DNA from: JABFXX01 sp964419605
GTDB lineage: Bacteria > Myxococcota_A > Polyangia > Haliangiales > Haliangiaceae
NCBI GenBank assembly: GCA_964419605.1
Contig: CAYQQM010000020.1
Location: forward strand, 1 to 64,000
Direction: 5' to 3'
DNA: 64,000 nucleotides
Made by a program: the position numbers and the translations under genes. This document shows positions 1-8,653 of this stretch, one piece after another. Each line of letters begins with the position of its first letter. Within the stretch, counting starts at the first letter, position 1. The notes below the pieces were generated by a model. The model did no database searches. It was not told the origin of the DNA and saw only the letters and a list, made by a program, of their open reading frames with translations.

Positions 1-53
1 CCCAAGGGGACTTCCTTCGGGGCGCCCCCCAAGGGGACTTCCTTCGGGGCGCC
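1..53. repeat. Two tandem copies of GC-rich hairpin repeat, in frame within the ATP-grasp gene
   Basis: Positions 1-26 and 27-53 are near-identical tandem units with core GGGGACTTCCTTCGGGG followed by CGCC. The spacing is 27 bp, exactly nine codons. CCCC-AAGG can pair with CCTT-C-GGGG, leaving a short loop, so each unit can fold into a hairpin. On the minus strand the units are translated as part of the ATP-grasp protein. The first copy may continue beyond the left edge. Confidence 0.85.
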
Positions 54-635
54 GGATATGGTTCCGCAGATCGCGATATCAAAAATCCTTGAAAGCCACG
101 GTTCGAAAACCAACGCGCGTTCGGAATACGCGAACAGGCGCACTAGCTGGGACTGCAGCTGCGGACTTAGCTCACGTGCATCGCCGTGCACGCGTTCGCG
201 TCCGGCGCTGCTCCAAGGGGCTTTGCAAACCCACGCGCCTCCGCTCGCGCTGGATGCGAATTCCGTTGCAAGATGAGTTTCAAGCTCTGTGAGCGAATGC
301 AGGACCCGTGCGTCGGGTAACGCGCATCCAAGTGCGACGGCAAGTTGGTGCGAGAACCGCCGATCATTGACCGCCTTGGCCGTGGGATCGGCCCAGTGGA
401 GGGCGCTAGCCGGAGGATTTCCAACGCGAATTTGTGGTGGCTTCCATCCGGGGAACGCTACGAGTCGCGTCTCGTCGACGGGGGTCTGCGTCCACACGAC
501 GACATCATCGGTTGGAGCGAGGGCCGCCAACACGGCCGAATATGCGCTGATCGTCCTTTGGGCACGACCCGATAGCGGGCCGGTGCCAAGCCAAACTGCC
601 TCCTGGTGCAAATTCGCGACGATGTGAAAAGTCAC
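1..635 (-). CDS. ATP-grasp-like protein, C-terminus cut by window edge
   Basis: An open frame of 211 codons runs from a GTG at 635 off the left edge. The start lies two bases after the stop of the DUF455 gene, so the two are probably translationally coupled. Residues 136-149 read VCKAPWSSAGRERV, the lysine/small-residue strand typical of ATP-grasp ligases. Residues 177-193 (FEPWLSRIFDIAICGTI) resemble the following FEP..D...G strand of that fold. ATP-grasp enzymes join a carboxylate to an amine or thiol through an acyl-phosphate; the substrate here is unknown. Residues 195-211 are encoded by two copies of the GC-rich repeat described separately and read GAPKEVPLG twice, which is unlike the rest of the protein. 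The fold is inferred from motifs only, and the C-terminal ATP-binding residues lie outside the window. Confidence 0.6.
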   Translation of the reverse strand, partial: MTFHIVANLHQEAVWLGTGPLSGRAQRTISAYSAVLAALAPTDDVVVWTQTPVDETRLVAFPGWKPPQIRVGNPPASALHWADPTAKAVNDRRFSHQLAVALGCALPDARVLHSLTELETHLATEFASSASGGAWVCKAPWSSAGRERVHGDARELSPQLQSQLVRLFAYSERALVFEPWLSRIFDIAICGTISGAPKEVPLGGAPKEVPL

Positions 636-637
636 GG

Positions 638-1441
638 TTAGCGCGGCTGGCCGCTTGGCCGGGTCGGAGCCACAGCATCCAGTGCGGCAATAAATGATTC
701 ATCGATTCCGGCGCGGCGACGCGCCTCGCGATCCAGGTGGGCGCCTCGGGCGCGCGCAGGGCCGAGCGGAAACCGAACATGCGCGTTGTAGGCGTCCCAG
801 GGAGGGGTTTCGCCCGCAAGTCGTTGCAGCCAGATCCAAGCGAAGCGCACGTGGCGAATTTCGTCCGAATGTACCTGGTCGAGCACGTCGGCAGTAGCTT
901 GATCGCCGCACTCCCGAGCCGCCGATGCATAGTCGCCACAAAAATCCAGGTTCGCCTGTTCGAACGTAAGGCCCATCGCGCACACGAACTCTAGCGGTCC
1001 GGAGAACTGATCGATTTGGTTCCAGAAATGACCGGTTACAGGGTAGTCGCCGAAGTGTGCCCCCAAGGCTTCGATGCGGCGGAGGTACGCTGCCAAATGT
1101 CGCTGCTCATCGCCGAGGATGGCTATCAGTCCCCGTCGAAATGACGCTGGCGTTTCGGGATAGGCAAGCAGCGCCCACGCAAACAGTTCCACCGCCTGGA
1201 GTTCATGGTTGGCGAGTGCGTGCAGGATTCGAACGCGTTGCGCGGGGTCCCGCATGCCTTCGATAGGTGGTACGCGTGCGTGTCGGCCTGGCACGATGCA
1301 GAGGTTGTCGGGGCGTCCTGGCCGTGCGATTCGGAGCGCTGGTGGGTCGCCGACAAACGAAAGCTCCGGGGGCGCGGCGACGAGCTTTCGCGCCAGCGTA
1401 TTGCCGGTGACAATCTGGTGGGCAAAACCATGCGCGTTCAC
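638..1441 (-). CDS. DUF455 ferritin-like (diiron) protein
   Basis: This 267-aa protein matches the DUF455 ferritin-like pattern. A four-helix bundle carries carboxylate/His motifs: NHELQAVELFAWAL, GDEQRHLAAYLRR, LTFEQANLDF and HSDEIRHVRFAW. The two ExxH motifs (EQRH and EIRH) and the extra Glu residues would hold two metal ions. Ferritin-like proteins of this kind are oxidases or hydroxylases rather than iron stores; the substrate is not known. The gene starts 15 bases after the antiporter stop and ends two bases before the ATP-grasp start. That places it inside a five-gene minus-strand run and suggests a functional link with the ATP-grasp protein. The C-terminal 50 residues are Arg/Pro-rich and less conserved in look. 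Confidence 0.8.
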   Translation of the reverse strand: MNAHGFAHQIVTGNTLARKLVAAPPELSFVGDPPALRIARPGRPDNLCIVPGRHARVPPIEGMRDPAQRVRILHALANHELQAVELFAWALLAYPETPASFRRGLIAILGDEQRHLAAYLRRIEALGAHFGDYPVTGHFWNQIDQFSGPLEFVCAMGLTFEQANLDFCGDYASAARECGDQATADVLDQVHSDEIRHVRFAWIWLQRLAGETPPWDAYNAHVRFPLGPARARGAHLDREARRRAGIDESFIAALDAVAPTRPSGQPR

Positions 1442-1456
1442 AGCCCAGCTCCCACA

Positions 1457-2518
1457 CTAAAACACTGCGGCGCAGACAACGAATGCGACATAGGCTGCGA
1501 CAAGTATCGCACCCTCGTACCGCGTGAGTCGACGCGAGCCGCGCAGCATGACCACACCTAGGAGTGTAATTGCAACGAGCCCCGCGAAATCAACCACATG
1601 CATTCGTTCGCCGAGTCGGATGGGGCGCAGAAATCCGGTGACCCCCAGCACGAGAAAGACATTCAACAAATTCGAACCGATGACGGATCCGATCGCCATC
1701 GCCGCATGGCCGCGTGCGGCGGCAACAACCGAGCCAATGAGCTCAGGCAGTGCGGTTCCGATGGCGATCACCGTTAGGCCGAGCATGCGCTCCGACATTC
1801 CAACCTCAGCAGCGATGCCTCGACCACCGCGAACGAATAGGTTCGATCCGACGACGAGCAGGGCAAGACCGATTGCAGTCATGGCCGTTGCGCGTAGCCG
1901 TCGCATCCGGGGCCGTGCCTTCCCCCCCAGCTTGTCGCCGCTCGCTTCGGCTGAGATTGGGCGCGTTAGTCCTGATTGCGATAAGCCGCTCGACGCTGTG
2001 CTACTACCTGGTGGACTATCGTCGTCGCGATCCGGGTCATCGGTGTCAATCGCATCGGGGTCGATGCGCGCCGCTACGGTCAGCGTGGCGATCGTAAACA
2101 CCATGGCGCAGGCGACCAAAACAACGCCTTCGAGTCGGGACAACACTCCGTTGCGGAGTAGGATCGGCACCGCAATCGCAGAGCCGACAAGCACAGGGAC
2201 TTCACGGCGGATGATACGCCCGTCGATCGTCGGTGGAGAGATTAGGGCGGTCATGCCGAGGATCAACGAGATGTTCGCGGCGCACGACCCGATCACAGTT
2301 CCCAACGCGATCGGCGGATGATTTGTTAGTGCTGCCTTGGTTGCTACCGCGAGTTCCGGGGCCGACGTGCCGTACGCCACGACGGTTAGCCCTACGACAA
2401 GAGGTTTTACGCCGAACGCTCTGGCGATCCCCGCCGAACCCCGGATGAGCCATTCGGCGCCGAGATAAAGGATCGATACGCCAGCGGTCACGTAGAGCAG
2501 GTTGAGTACCGGGAGCAT
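1457..2518 (-). CDS. Calcium/sodium antiporter (CaCA family, YrbG-like)
   Basis: This 353-aa membrane protein has the duplicated alpha-repeat of Na+/Ca2+ exchangers. The first copy is GTSAPELAVATKAAL followed by GTVIGSCAANISLILG. The second is GTALPELIGSVVAAARG followed by GSVIGSNLLNVFLVLG. The acidic residues of the two PEL motifs form the ion site in this family. Ten or so hydrophobic segments flank a central acidic, Asp/Ser-rich loop (residues about 153-200) that is probably cytoplasmic. It exchanges Ca2+ for Na+ or H+ across the inner membrane. The gene lies 15 bp after the SCO-like gene in the same orientation. Confidence 0.9.
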   Translation of the reverse strand: MLPVLNLLYVTAGVSILYLGAEWLIRGSAGIARAFGVKPLVVGLTVVAYGTSAPELAVATKAALTNHPPIALGTVIGSCAANISLILGMTALISPPTIDGRIIRREVPVLVGSAIAVPILLRNGVLSRLEGVVLVACAMVFTIATLTVAARIDPDAIDTDDPDRDDDSPPGSSTASSGLSQSGLTRPISAEASGDKLGGKARPRMRRLRATAMTAIGLALLVVGSNLFVRGGRGIAAEVGMSERMLGLTVIAIGTALPELIGSVVAAARGHAAMAIGSVIGSNLLNVFLVLGVTGFLRPIRLGERMHVVDFAGLVAITLLGVVMLRGSRRLTRYEGAILVAAYVAFVVCAAVF

Positions 2519-2533
2519 GGTGGGGTGGGGGGA

Positions 2534-3256
2534 CTAGGGTCTTGAGGGCCGGGCAGTTCGTGCAAGGTGCCGCGCGTCTCGCATGAGTTGGTTGAGCCTT
2601 TGGGGGTCACCGGAGTCGTAAATTCCTCGGATGTGCAGCGTGCTGTCGAGCAGGATGAACGAGCCTCCATGTGCGATGTTCGGCACACCGTTGGGGCGGT
2701 CAGCTTCGCGCTGCATCGAGGTCATAAACGGTCCTTCCACCAATGCCCTCACCACCTCCGGACGGCCGGTCACGAACTTCCAGCGGCGCGGATCGGCCTG
2801 GTACCGCTGCGCATAATTGGCCAGGCGTTCGGGTGTGTCGTGGCTCGGATCGACGGACAACGATACCAGCTTGAGACTTGCTCCCACGTCATAGGTCTGA
2901 TCTTGCACCCGGCGCATTTGCGTTGTGGTGATGGGGCAAATCGAATCGCAGCGCGTGAAGATGAAACTAATGATGGTGGGATGACCGCTCAAGGCTGCTT
3001 CTGTGAACGGCTGTCCGCGTTCATCAGTGAGTGCGAACTCCGGCACCGATCCGAAATCGCCCAAGCTGGGCCGGTTCGCGCGCGTCCACAGCGCAGGTAC
3101 GACGATCGCGGGAACCGCCGCGAATCCAACGATAGCGAGCATGACCAAGAGTACGCGCTTGCCCTCTACTCCTCGACTGGGCGCTAAGCGCTCGCGACCG
3201 CCAATGCCGATCCGCGTAGTCAGGGATGGGGCCTGGGGAACCAACAGTTCGTTCAC
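2534..3256 (-). CDS. SCO1/SenC family copper-binding protein
   Basis: This 240-aa protein has one N-terminal membrane anchor (residues about 33-53) and a thioredoxin-like periplasmic domain. The SCO copper motif is present as CDSIC (CxxxC) after FIFTR, and the third ligand is the His of NIAHGGSFILLD. SVDPSHDTPERLANYA is the usual SCO middle motif. Family members deliver copper to the CuA site of cytochrome c oxidase or act as thiol-disulfide reductases. No oxidase genes are adjacent. Its ATG overlaps the stop of the upstream kinase gene (ATGA), so translation is probably coupled. Confidence 0.9.
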   Translation of the reverse strand: MNELLVPQAPSLTTRIGIGGRERLAPSRGVEGKRVLLVMLAIVGFAAVPAIVVPALWTRANRPSLGDFGSVPEFALTDERGQPFTEAALSGHPTIISFIFTRCDSICPITTTQMRRVQDQTYDVGASLKLVSLSVDPSHDTPERLANYAQRYQADPRRWKFVTGRPEVVRALVEGPFMTSMQREADRPNGVPNIAHGGSFILLDSTLHIRGIYDSGDPQRLNQLMRDARHLARTARPSRP

Positions 3257-6200
3257 CGGATCAGACTGTCAGATGTTGCAGCGATTTGCACGCCTTGTAG
3301 GTCGACGTCCCGGGACGCCAAAAAGTGCTTGCGGAGCTCTGGGTTTTGCATCTTTTCGGCTTTTGCGACGACTTCGGCGCGTGCGCGTGTGAGGGCCACG
3401 CCCGCCTCCCCAAGGTTGCCAGCGGCCGCCATCACCTCTGCGCGCCAACGCAAAATGCGCTCCACACCGTCGGTCTTACCTTCATCGAGAATCGATAGGG
3501 CTTCGTTGGTTGCTCGCACCGCTTCCTCGTGACGGCCGAGTCGCGACAACGCAAGCGCCTGGAAGGATAGGCCATAGAGAATGCCAGCGCGCATGGGCAT
3601 CTTTCGCGCCCACTCCGTAGCGGAGCGAGCCATTTCGAGCGCGGATTCAGGCGGGTTGCCGACGACGAGGTGGGCAAGCGCAGTATATGCGAGCGCGCGC
3701 ACCTCCTGGTAGCGCTCCCGGCTGTCGGTAGCAAGGGAAAGTCCGCGCTCAAACAGACCCAGGGCCGAGCGTGGATCACCGCGATGCATTTTGGTTTGGC
3801 CCCAGGAGACCGCGGCGTCTGCCGCGGCTGGGAGGTCGCCCGTTTTCTCTGCTACCTTCAGCGCGCGTTTGAAGTAGCTTTCCGCTCGGTCATAGTCGCC
3901 GAGGTCTGAGTAGCATTGACCGATGTTGCCGAGCTTAAGTGCAATTCCACTGCGTTCACCGAGAGCTCGATCGATCTTGAGCGCGCCCTTGTAATGAGAG
4001 AGCGCCTCCTCGTACTCTCCCAACGCGGCGAATACAATGCCCATGCTATTGAGAGCATTGGACTCCTGGCGTTGCATGCCGATGGCGCGATAGATGACGA
4101 GTGCCTCCGCGTAGCTCTCGATCGACTGCTCGAGTCTTCCGATATTCCACAACGTTGTGCCGCGTTGAAGTAGAATCGTGGCGCGAGTTGTCAGGACTGG
4201 AGCAGGTGGACGGCCGTCAATCATCGCGCTCTTTGCGTCGATGAGGCCAAGTGCCTGATCGATGAGTCGCAGCGACTCTTCTGTATTTCCCACCAGACGC
4301 GCAATCGCGGCCCGCAGTCGCAGCGCCTCCGCCTCTGCGAGTTGATCTCCCGCTTCGCGCGCGTACTGAAGCGCTGGAGCAGCGCACCGCAACGCAGCTG
4401 CCGCCTTTCCAACATCGAAGTAGAACTGTGCGAGTGCACAATGGGCCACCGCAAGCTTGCCCGGTTCGGCGATCTCTTCCGCTTCCTTTCGCATGGCATG
4501 GAGTTCTCGGAGTTGCTCGGTGCGCTTGCCGAGCCGCCGCAGGATTTCTTCCCGCAAACGATGGGCTGAAAAACGGCGCTCATGGTCGTTGGGCGCGAGC
4601 AGCTTGAGGGCGCGAGCTAGCTGTCGGAACGCGTCCGCATTGCCACCCAGCTCTACGGCATGCCCTGCTGCGTACAGGTAACGTTCAGCGGCGGGGGTGG
4701 AATCGCCTGCGAGTTCGAGGTGACGGGCGATCAAGGCATCGTCTTGGCCGACGCGATATCCGGCTGCCCCCGCGATCCTCGCAGCCACCGAGCGGTGCAT
4801 TTGAATCTGCACTTCGCGCGGGATCAGACCGTGAGCAACCGTCATGGTCATGTCGTTTTTGAATCGGTACTCGCCTTCGAACGGTGACAGCAGGCCTCTG
4901 CGTACAAGTTCGTCCAGGTCCAATCGCACCGGCCGGCCAAGCAGGGTGGACAGCCGTGCTGCGGATACGTGCCGGCCAAGCACCGCTGCGTGGATCATCG
5001 TCTCGCGTTGTTCGGCGGGCAAGCCGTCGATGCGAGAGACGATGAGGTCCTCCACCGTCGAGGGAACGTGGATCGGTGCGTCGCGCTTGGCCCATCGCAA
5101 CAACCCCGGATATTCACCCTCATCGGGAACGAGCACGCCGCTGTCGACCAACGTGTCGATCAATTCCTGAATATAGAACGCATTCCCACCGGCCCGAGCG
5201 GCAATTTGGTCAACGAGCCCCTCGATGTCGTGATTGGGCACGAAACGCGCCGCTAACATTTCTCGGCGCGCCACATCGGTGAGCTCATCCAGGAGGACGA
5301 CCTCTGTCCCAAGGTCTTTAGCCATCGCGAGGACACGCGGTTCGGGCCGGGCGGTCATGATACCCAACCAGGGTCGCTGCGTGTCGATCGTCAGCAGCGC
5401 AGCGAACAGCTCTTGGCTATCGCGGTCGATCCAGTGCACATCCTCGCCGACCAATATCAGCGGTCGGTCTCCCTCTACATTCGCGGCCATTCGGATCAAG
5501 GTCTTGATGAGTACTTGGCGTCGGGTGTCAGCGTCGATCGTTGGGTCGACGTTGGGAGCAACCGCGCGCGCTCCTAGGAGCATTCCGAAAATGTGTAACG
5601 CGAGTCGAGCCTCGGGTCCGCTTTCCTGTTCCCCGTATACCGCTGCTGCAGTGCGCAGCAGGCGCCGCTCGATTTCGTGCGGTTCAGCATCTTCGGCAAG
5701 GCCAAGTACGTCGCGCGCGAGATCCGCTATCACTCCGTACGGGGTCATTGCTGTGCCCACCCGAGCAATCATGCGGATGACGGTAGCGTCCCCGGGAGCA
5801 ATGGTCTCGAGAAATAGCCGAACCAGGGTGCGTTTGCCTACCCCCGCGTCGCCGACGATGAGTAGCTGGCGCTTGCGTTTGCTGACCTGCACGTCGCGCC
5901 ACGCATCTCGCAGCGCTTTGAGTTCCAAGTCGCGTCCGTGTAGCCGCGAGTTCGGAGCGAGCGAGCGTCGTTCGGCGAGCCGCTCGGAGCGCTGTTTGCG
6001 CCCGCGCAACCGATATACCCGGGTTCGCTTCACGCCAGGGTCGGTATCTCCGTCGCCAAATGCAGACGGTCCAGCACCAGCGAGCGGATCCTCGGGAAGG
6101 TCGCCGACGGGTAGCGGTTCAAACGTCCATTCGTGGCGAGCGGCGCGAAATGTCCTTCCTCCGACGAGAATCTCGGCGCCTTGGGCCTTCTGCGCCAACT

Positions 6201-7854
6201 TGTGCGCAAACACCGCCGTAGACTCCTCAATGTCGAACGCGATCGGCCGATCGCTGTCGCGGCTCGAACTGGGGCGCGGCCGAATTAGCGCTACTCCGCG
6301 TTTTATCGCCAGCCCCAGTCGCAGCTCCGGCTCTACGTCGGATCCGATTCCATCGAGAGTATCGACCAACGCGAGGGCGAGTTTGATGGCCTGGCTCGCA
6401 TCGCCTTCACTTGCAATGGGTAGGCCGATCACGGCGCGCAACATGGGTGGCTCGTCTGGCGCTGTAGCGATCGCAGACTCGGTACCGCCGATCTCTGAAC
6501 CGGGGGCCACGTTTGCGCGACCATCAATATGGCCTCCATCTCCCGGAAGCCTAGGAACGTCGAGAAGTCCGTGGTGTTTGAACACAACATCGCGCGCAAC
6601 TTTGTAGAACTCGCTGACCAAACGCCCTGCGCCTTGCGGGCCCGATCGCTGCTCCACTGCCGGCATGCCGCGCACGATGCCTTCCAGCACGTATACGTAT
6701 TTTCGTTCGCACGTATCGCGCAGCTTTTCTGGTCGGGGCGTGGATGTACGACCCTGATTGCGCAATTCGTGAACGCCGGTAGATCGCACACTGGACGTGC
6801 TGTCCGGGACGCCAAAATGCTCGCTGATCACATCGGCAATGGGCTGAGATCCGTGCGTGCTATCGCGACGGCGTTCACGCGCAGTATCCGCTGGGGCGGG
6901 CGGACGCGGCGCTACGGATCGGTCATCCGGTGCAACCAACGACGCGAGTTGTTGCGCAAGCGCGCCAGAATCGATTGGCTCGCCGGTCTTTTGCCCCCAC
7001 TCGAGCTGGAACCGGCCGAGCTCGTGCTGCATGTCGCGGGCAGTCTGGTACCGGTCGTCGCGGTGAAACGCCAATGCGCGAAGGACGATCTTTTCGAGCG
7101 ACTCTGGCAGTTCTGGCGCAAAGTCCTTCGGCCGCGGGATCGCTCCGGACTTTACCATTTCGAGCGCTTCTTTTCCCTTGCCGTGAAATAACGGCCGGGC
7201 ACACGCGAGCTCGTAAAGCACGATTCCTGCAGCAAACACATCGGAGCGATTGTCGACCGGCTCACCGCGCGCTTGCTCGGGAGACATGTAGGCGAACTTG
7301 CCCTTGATAACACCAGCCTCTTCATCGACGTCGCGCGCGCGAGCGATGCCAAAGTCGACGATTTTTACGCCTCCGTCCCACGATAGCAGCACGTTTTGCG
7401 GTGAGACATCGCGATGCACGATGCCGAGCGGTTCACCAAACTCATCCGTCTTGCGATGGGCGTAGTCCAGGCCCTTGACCACTTGTTGGACGATGTAAGC
7501 CGATAGGCCGTACGGCAGTCGGAGCCGCGCTTTTGCAGCGGCCTGTAACATCCGCAGGAGGTCGATGCCATCGACGTACTCCATCGCAAGGAAAAACGTG
7601 TCGCCTACAGCGCCGAAATCGAAGACCTGGATAATGTTGGGATGGTTTAGGTCGAGGGCGATCTTGGCTTCGTCGATGAACATTGCTACGAACTGTCGAC
7701 TGCGCGCGTACGCGCTGTGGATCTTCTTGATCACCAGAGTCTTGTTCAGACCCTGCGCGACGCTGGTGCGCGCTAGAAAGACCTCCGCCATCCCACCGGA
7801 GCCGATGGCTTTGATCAGCGTATATTTTCCAAACTGCTCCATGTCCGCGGCCAT
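3253..7854 (-). CDS. Ser/Thr kinase with cyclase-like, ATPase and TPR domains
   Basis: This is a 1533-aa multidomain sensor kinase. The N-terminal kinase domain is intact: G-loop GSGGMAEV at 18-25, Lys43, HRDVSPQN at 147-154 and DFG at 167-169. Residues about 385-590 look like a degenerate nucleotide-cyclase domain (GLPIASEGDASQA near 471, FDIEESTAVFAHKLAQKAQ later) without an obvious metal-binding pair. A STAND/AAA-type ATPase follows, with Walker A GDAGVGKRT near 667 and a Walker B-like ILVGEDVHWID near 797. TPR-like helical repeats fill about 1100-1500 (for example SMGIVFAALGEYEEALSHY near 1268). This architecture is common in myxobacteria and resembles eukaryote-like signalling ATPases. 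The gene leads the minus-strand operon running to position 1. There is no transmembrane segment, so the protein is probably cytoplasmic. Confidence 0.9.
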   Translation of the reverse strand: MAADMEQFGKYTLIKAIGSGGMAEVFLARTSVAQGLNKTLVIKKIHSAYARSRQFVAMFIDEAKIALDLNHPNIIQVFDFGAVGDTFFLAMEYVDGIDLLRMLQAAAKARLRLPYGLSAYIVQQVVKGLDYAHRKTDEFGEPLGIVHRDVSPQNVLLSWDGGVKIVDFGIARARDVDEEAGVIKGKFAYMSPEQARGEPVDNRSDVFAAGIVLYELACARPLFHGKGKEALEMVKSGAIPRPKDFAPELPESLEKIVLRALAFHRDDRYQTARDMQHELGRFQLEWGQKTGEPIDSGALAQQLASLVAPDDRSVAPRPPAPADTARERRRDSTHGSQPIADVISEHFGVPDSTSSVRSTGVHELRNQGRTSTPRPEKLRDTCERKYVYVLEGIVRGMPAVEQRSGPQGAGRLVSEFYKVARDVVFKHHGLLDVPRLPGDGGHIDGRANVAPGSEIGGTESAIATAPDEPPMLRAVIGLPIASEGDASQAIKLALALVDTLDGIGSDVEPELRLGLAIKRGVALIRPRPSSSRDSDRPIAFDIEESTAVFAHKLAQKAQGAEILVGGRTFRAARHEWTFEPLPVGDLPEDPLAGAGPSAFGDGDTDPGVKRTRVYRLRGRKQRSERLAERRSLAPNSRLHGRDLELKALRDAWRDVQVSKRKRQLLIVGDAGVGKRTLVRLFLETIAPGDATVIRMIARVGTAMTPYGVIADLARDVLGLAEDAEPHEIERRLLRTAAAVYGEQESGPEARLALHIFGMLLGARAVAPNVDPTIDADTRRQVLIKTLIRMAANVEGDRPLILVGEDVHWIDRDSQELFAALLTIDTQRPWLGIMTARPEPRVLAMAKDLGTEVVLLDELTDVARREMLAARFVPNHDIEGLVDQIAARAGGNAFYIQELIDTLVDSGVLVPDEGEYPGLLRWAKRDAPIHVPSTVEDLIVSRIDGLPAEQRETMIHAAVLGRHVSAARLSTLLGRPVRLDLDELVRRGLLSPFEGEYRFKNDMTMTVAHGLIPREVQIQMHRSVAARIAGAAGYRVGQDDALIARHLELAGDSTPAAERYLYAAGHAVELGGNADAFRQLARALKLLAPNDHERRFSAHRLREEILRRLGKRTEQLRELHAMRKEAEEIAEPGKLAVAHCALAQFYFDVGKAAAALRCAAPALQYAREAGDQLAEAEALRLRAAIARLVGNTEESLRLIDQALGLIDAKSAMIDGRPPAPVLTTRATILLQRGTTLWNIGRLEQSIESYAEALVIYRAIGMQRQESNALNSMGIVFAALGEYEEALSHYKGALKIDRALGERSGIALKLGNIGQCYSDLGDYDRAESYFKRALKVAEKTGDLPAAADAAVSWGQTKMHRGDPRSALGLFERGLSLATDSRERYQEVRALAYTALAHLVVGNPPESALEMARSATEWARKMPMRAGILYGLSFQALALSRLGRHEEAVRATNEALSILDEGKTDGVERILRWRAEVMAAAGNLGEAGVALTRARAEVVAKAEKMQNPELRKHFLASRDVDLQGVQIAATSDSLIR

Positions 7855-7963
7855 CCCGCCGCAGCGGGAAACACCGGGGTGATTGTAACACTACTGCGTC
7901 GAATCATCATCGGCTGCGTCATTCGCCCGATAGCCCTCGTCGCAGGTGTCTTACTCTTTGGGG

Positions 7964-8590
7964 CTACAGGGGCGTCACGACGAGGTTGTCGAACCAGGTA
8001 TCCGTTTCCCAATTGTTGAAGCCGAAATATTCGTGCCCAGATCCGGACAACGGATCCGCATCCTCGTAGGTCAAAAATGGCGCTGTCAGATCATCGATCC
8101 ACCACGCAACCGTTCGGTCTGTCCGTTCGATCTTCCAGTGATAACGTCGGCGCGACACGACTTTGGGCAAGACGCGCTGCGCGATGTCGGCACCATGTTC
8201 ATCCATCCGCGCGATGATCGACTTGGTGTTGGCCCAGCCGCCGAAGATGAGTTCGTAGCCGGAAGCTGCATACCGCCCGCCGTCTGGGTCGAATGATCGG
8301 CCGTCGCCGAACAACTCTACCTTGATGTCGCCGCGAGGGTCGTTGGACCAGCAGTCGAATTCGATGCGAACGTTCCGCGGGATGCGCCTGCGCAGCCACA
8401 AGGGGTGGTTGCGAGCTCCCTTTGCGGAGAGTGCGGCGTCGCGGATTTCGTACCCCGCCCCAGTCACGCGATACGCCGGGCCGAGTTCAGCACGTCCAAA
8501 TTCATCGGACCACGCCGTGCGGAGGGGAGGGGGATCGGTCGCGAAGCTCTGCCCGCATGACAAGAGAAAAAGCGTCCAGGTCCACTGCAT
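7964..8590 (-). CDS. Lipoprotein with concanavalin A-like (LamG-type) domain
   Basis: I place the start at 8590, giving 208 aa, because it yields a short lipoprotein signal (MQWTWTLFLLSCGQS, lipobox LLSC). The longer frame reaching 8914 would run over the divergent exonuclease gene. The mature part begins AWSDEFGRAELG and alternates beta-strands with WxxND, YELIFGG, HWKIERTDRTVAWWIDD and WFDNLVV. This pattern is typical of jelly-roll concanavalin A-like domains that bind or hydrolyse sugars. No catalytic residues can be assigned. The gene is separated from the divergent gene by 63 bp, which must hold both promoters. Confidence 0.7.
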   Translation of the reverse strand: MQWTWTLFLLSCGQSFATDPPPLRTAWSDEFGRAELGPAYRVTGAGYEIRDAALSAKGARNHPLWLRRRIPRNVRIEFDCWSNDPRGDIKVELFGDGRSFDPDGGRYAASGYELIFGGWANTKSIIARMDEHGADIAQRVLPKVVSRRRYHWKIERTDRTVAWWIDDLTAPFLTYEDADPLSGSGHEYFGFNNWETDTWFDNLVVTPL

Positions 8591-8653
8591 GTGGGATCCA
8601 AAGGTAACGCAATCGCCCCGCATGGTGTCAGAGGGCACTCGTAATCTGGATGG

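Noticed and set aside
1..53. CRISPR or terminator interpretation of the tandem repeat
   Set aside because: There are no spacers, and it lies in an open frame; related copies elsewhere are also coding.
1524..2321. 265-codon plus-strand frame opposite the antiporter gene
   Set aside because: No motifs, biased composition, and the antiporter frame is well supported.
5234..6607. 457-codon plus-strand frame opposite the first kinase gene
   Set aside because: It is Ser/Arg-rich and lies wholly opposite a gene with clear kinase, ATPase and TPR motifs; typical antisense shadow in GC-rich DNA.
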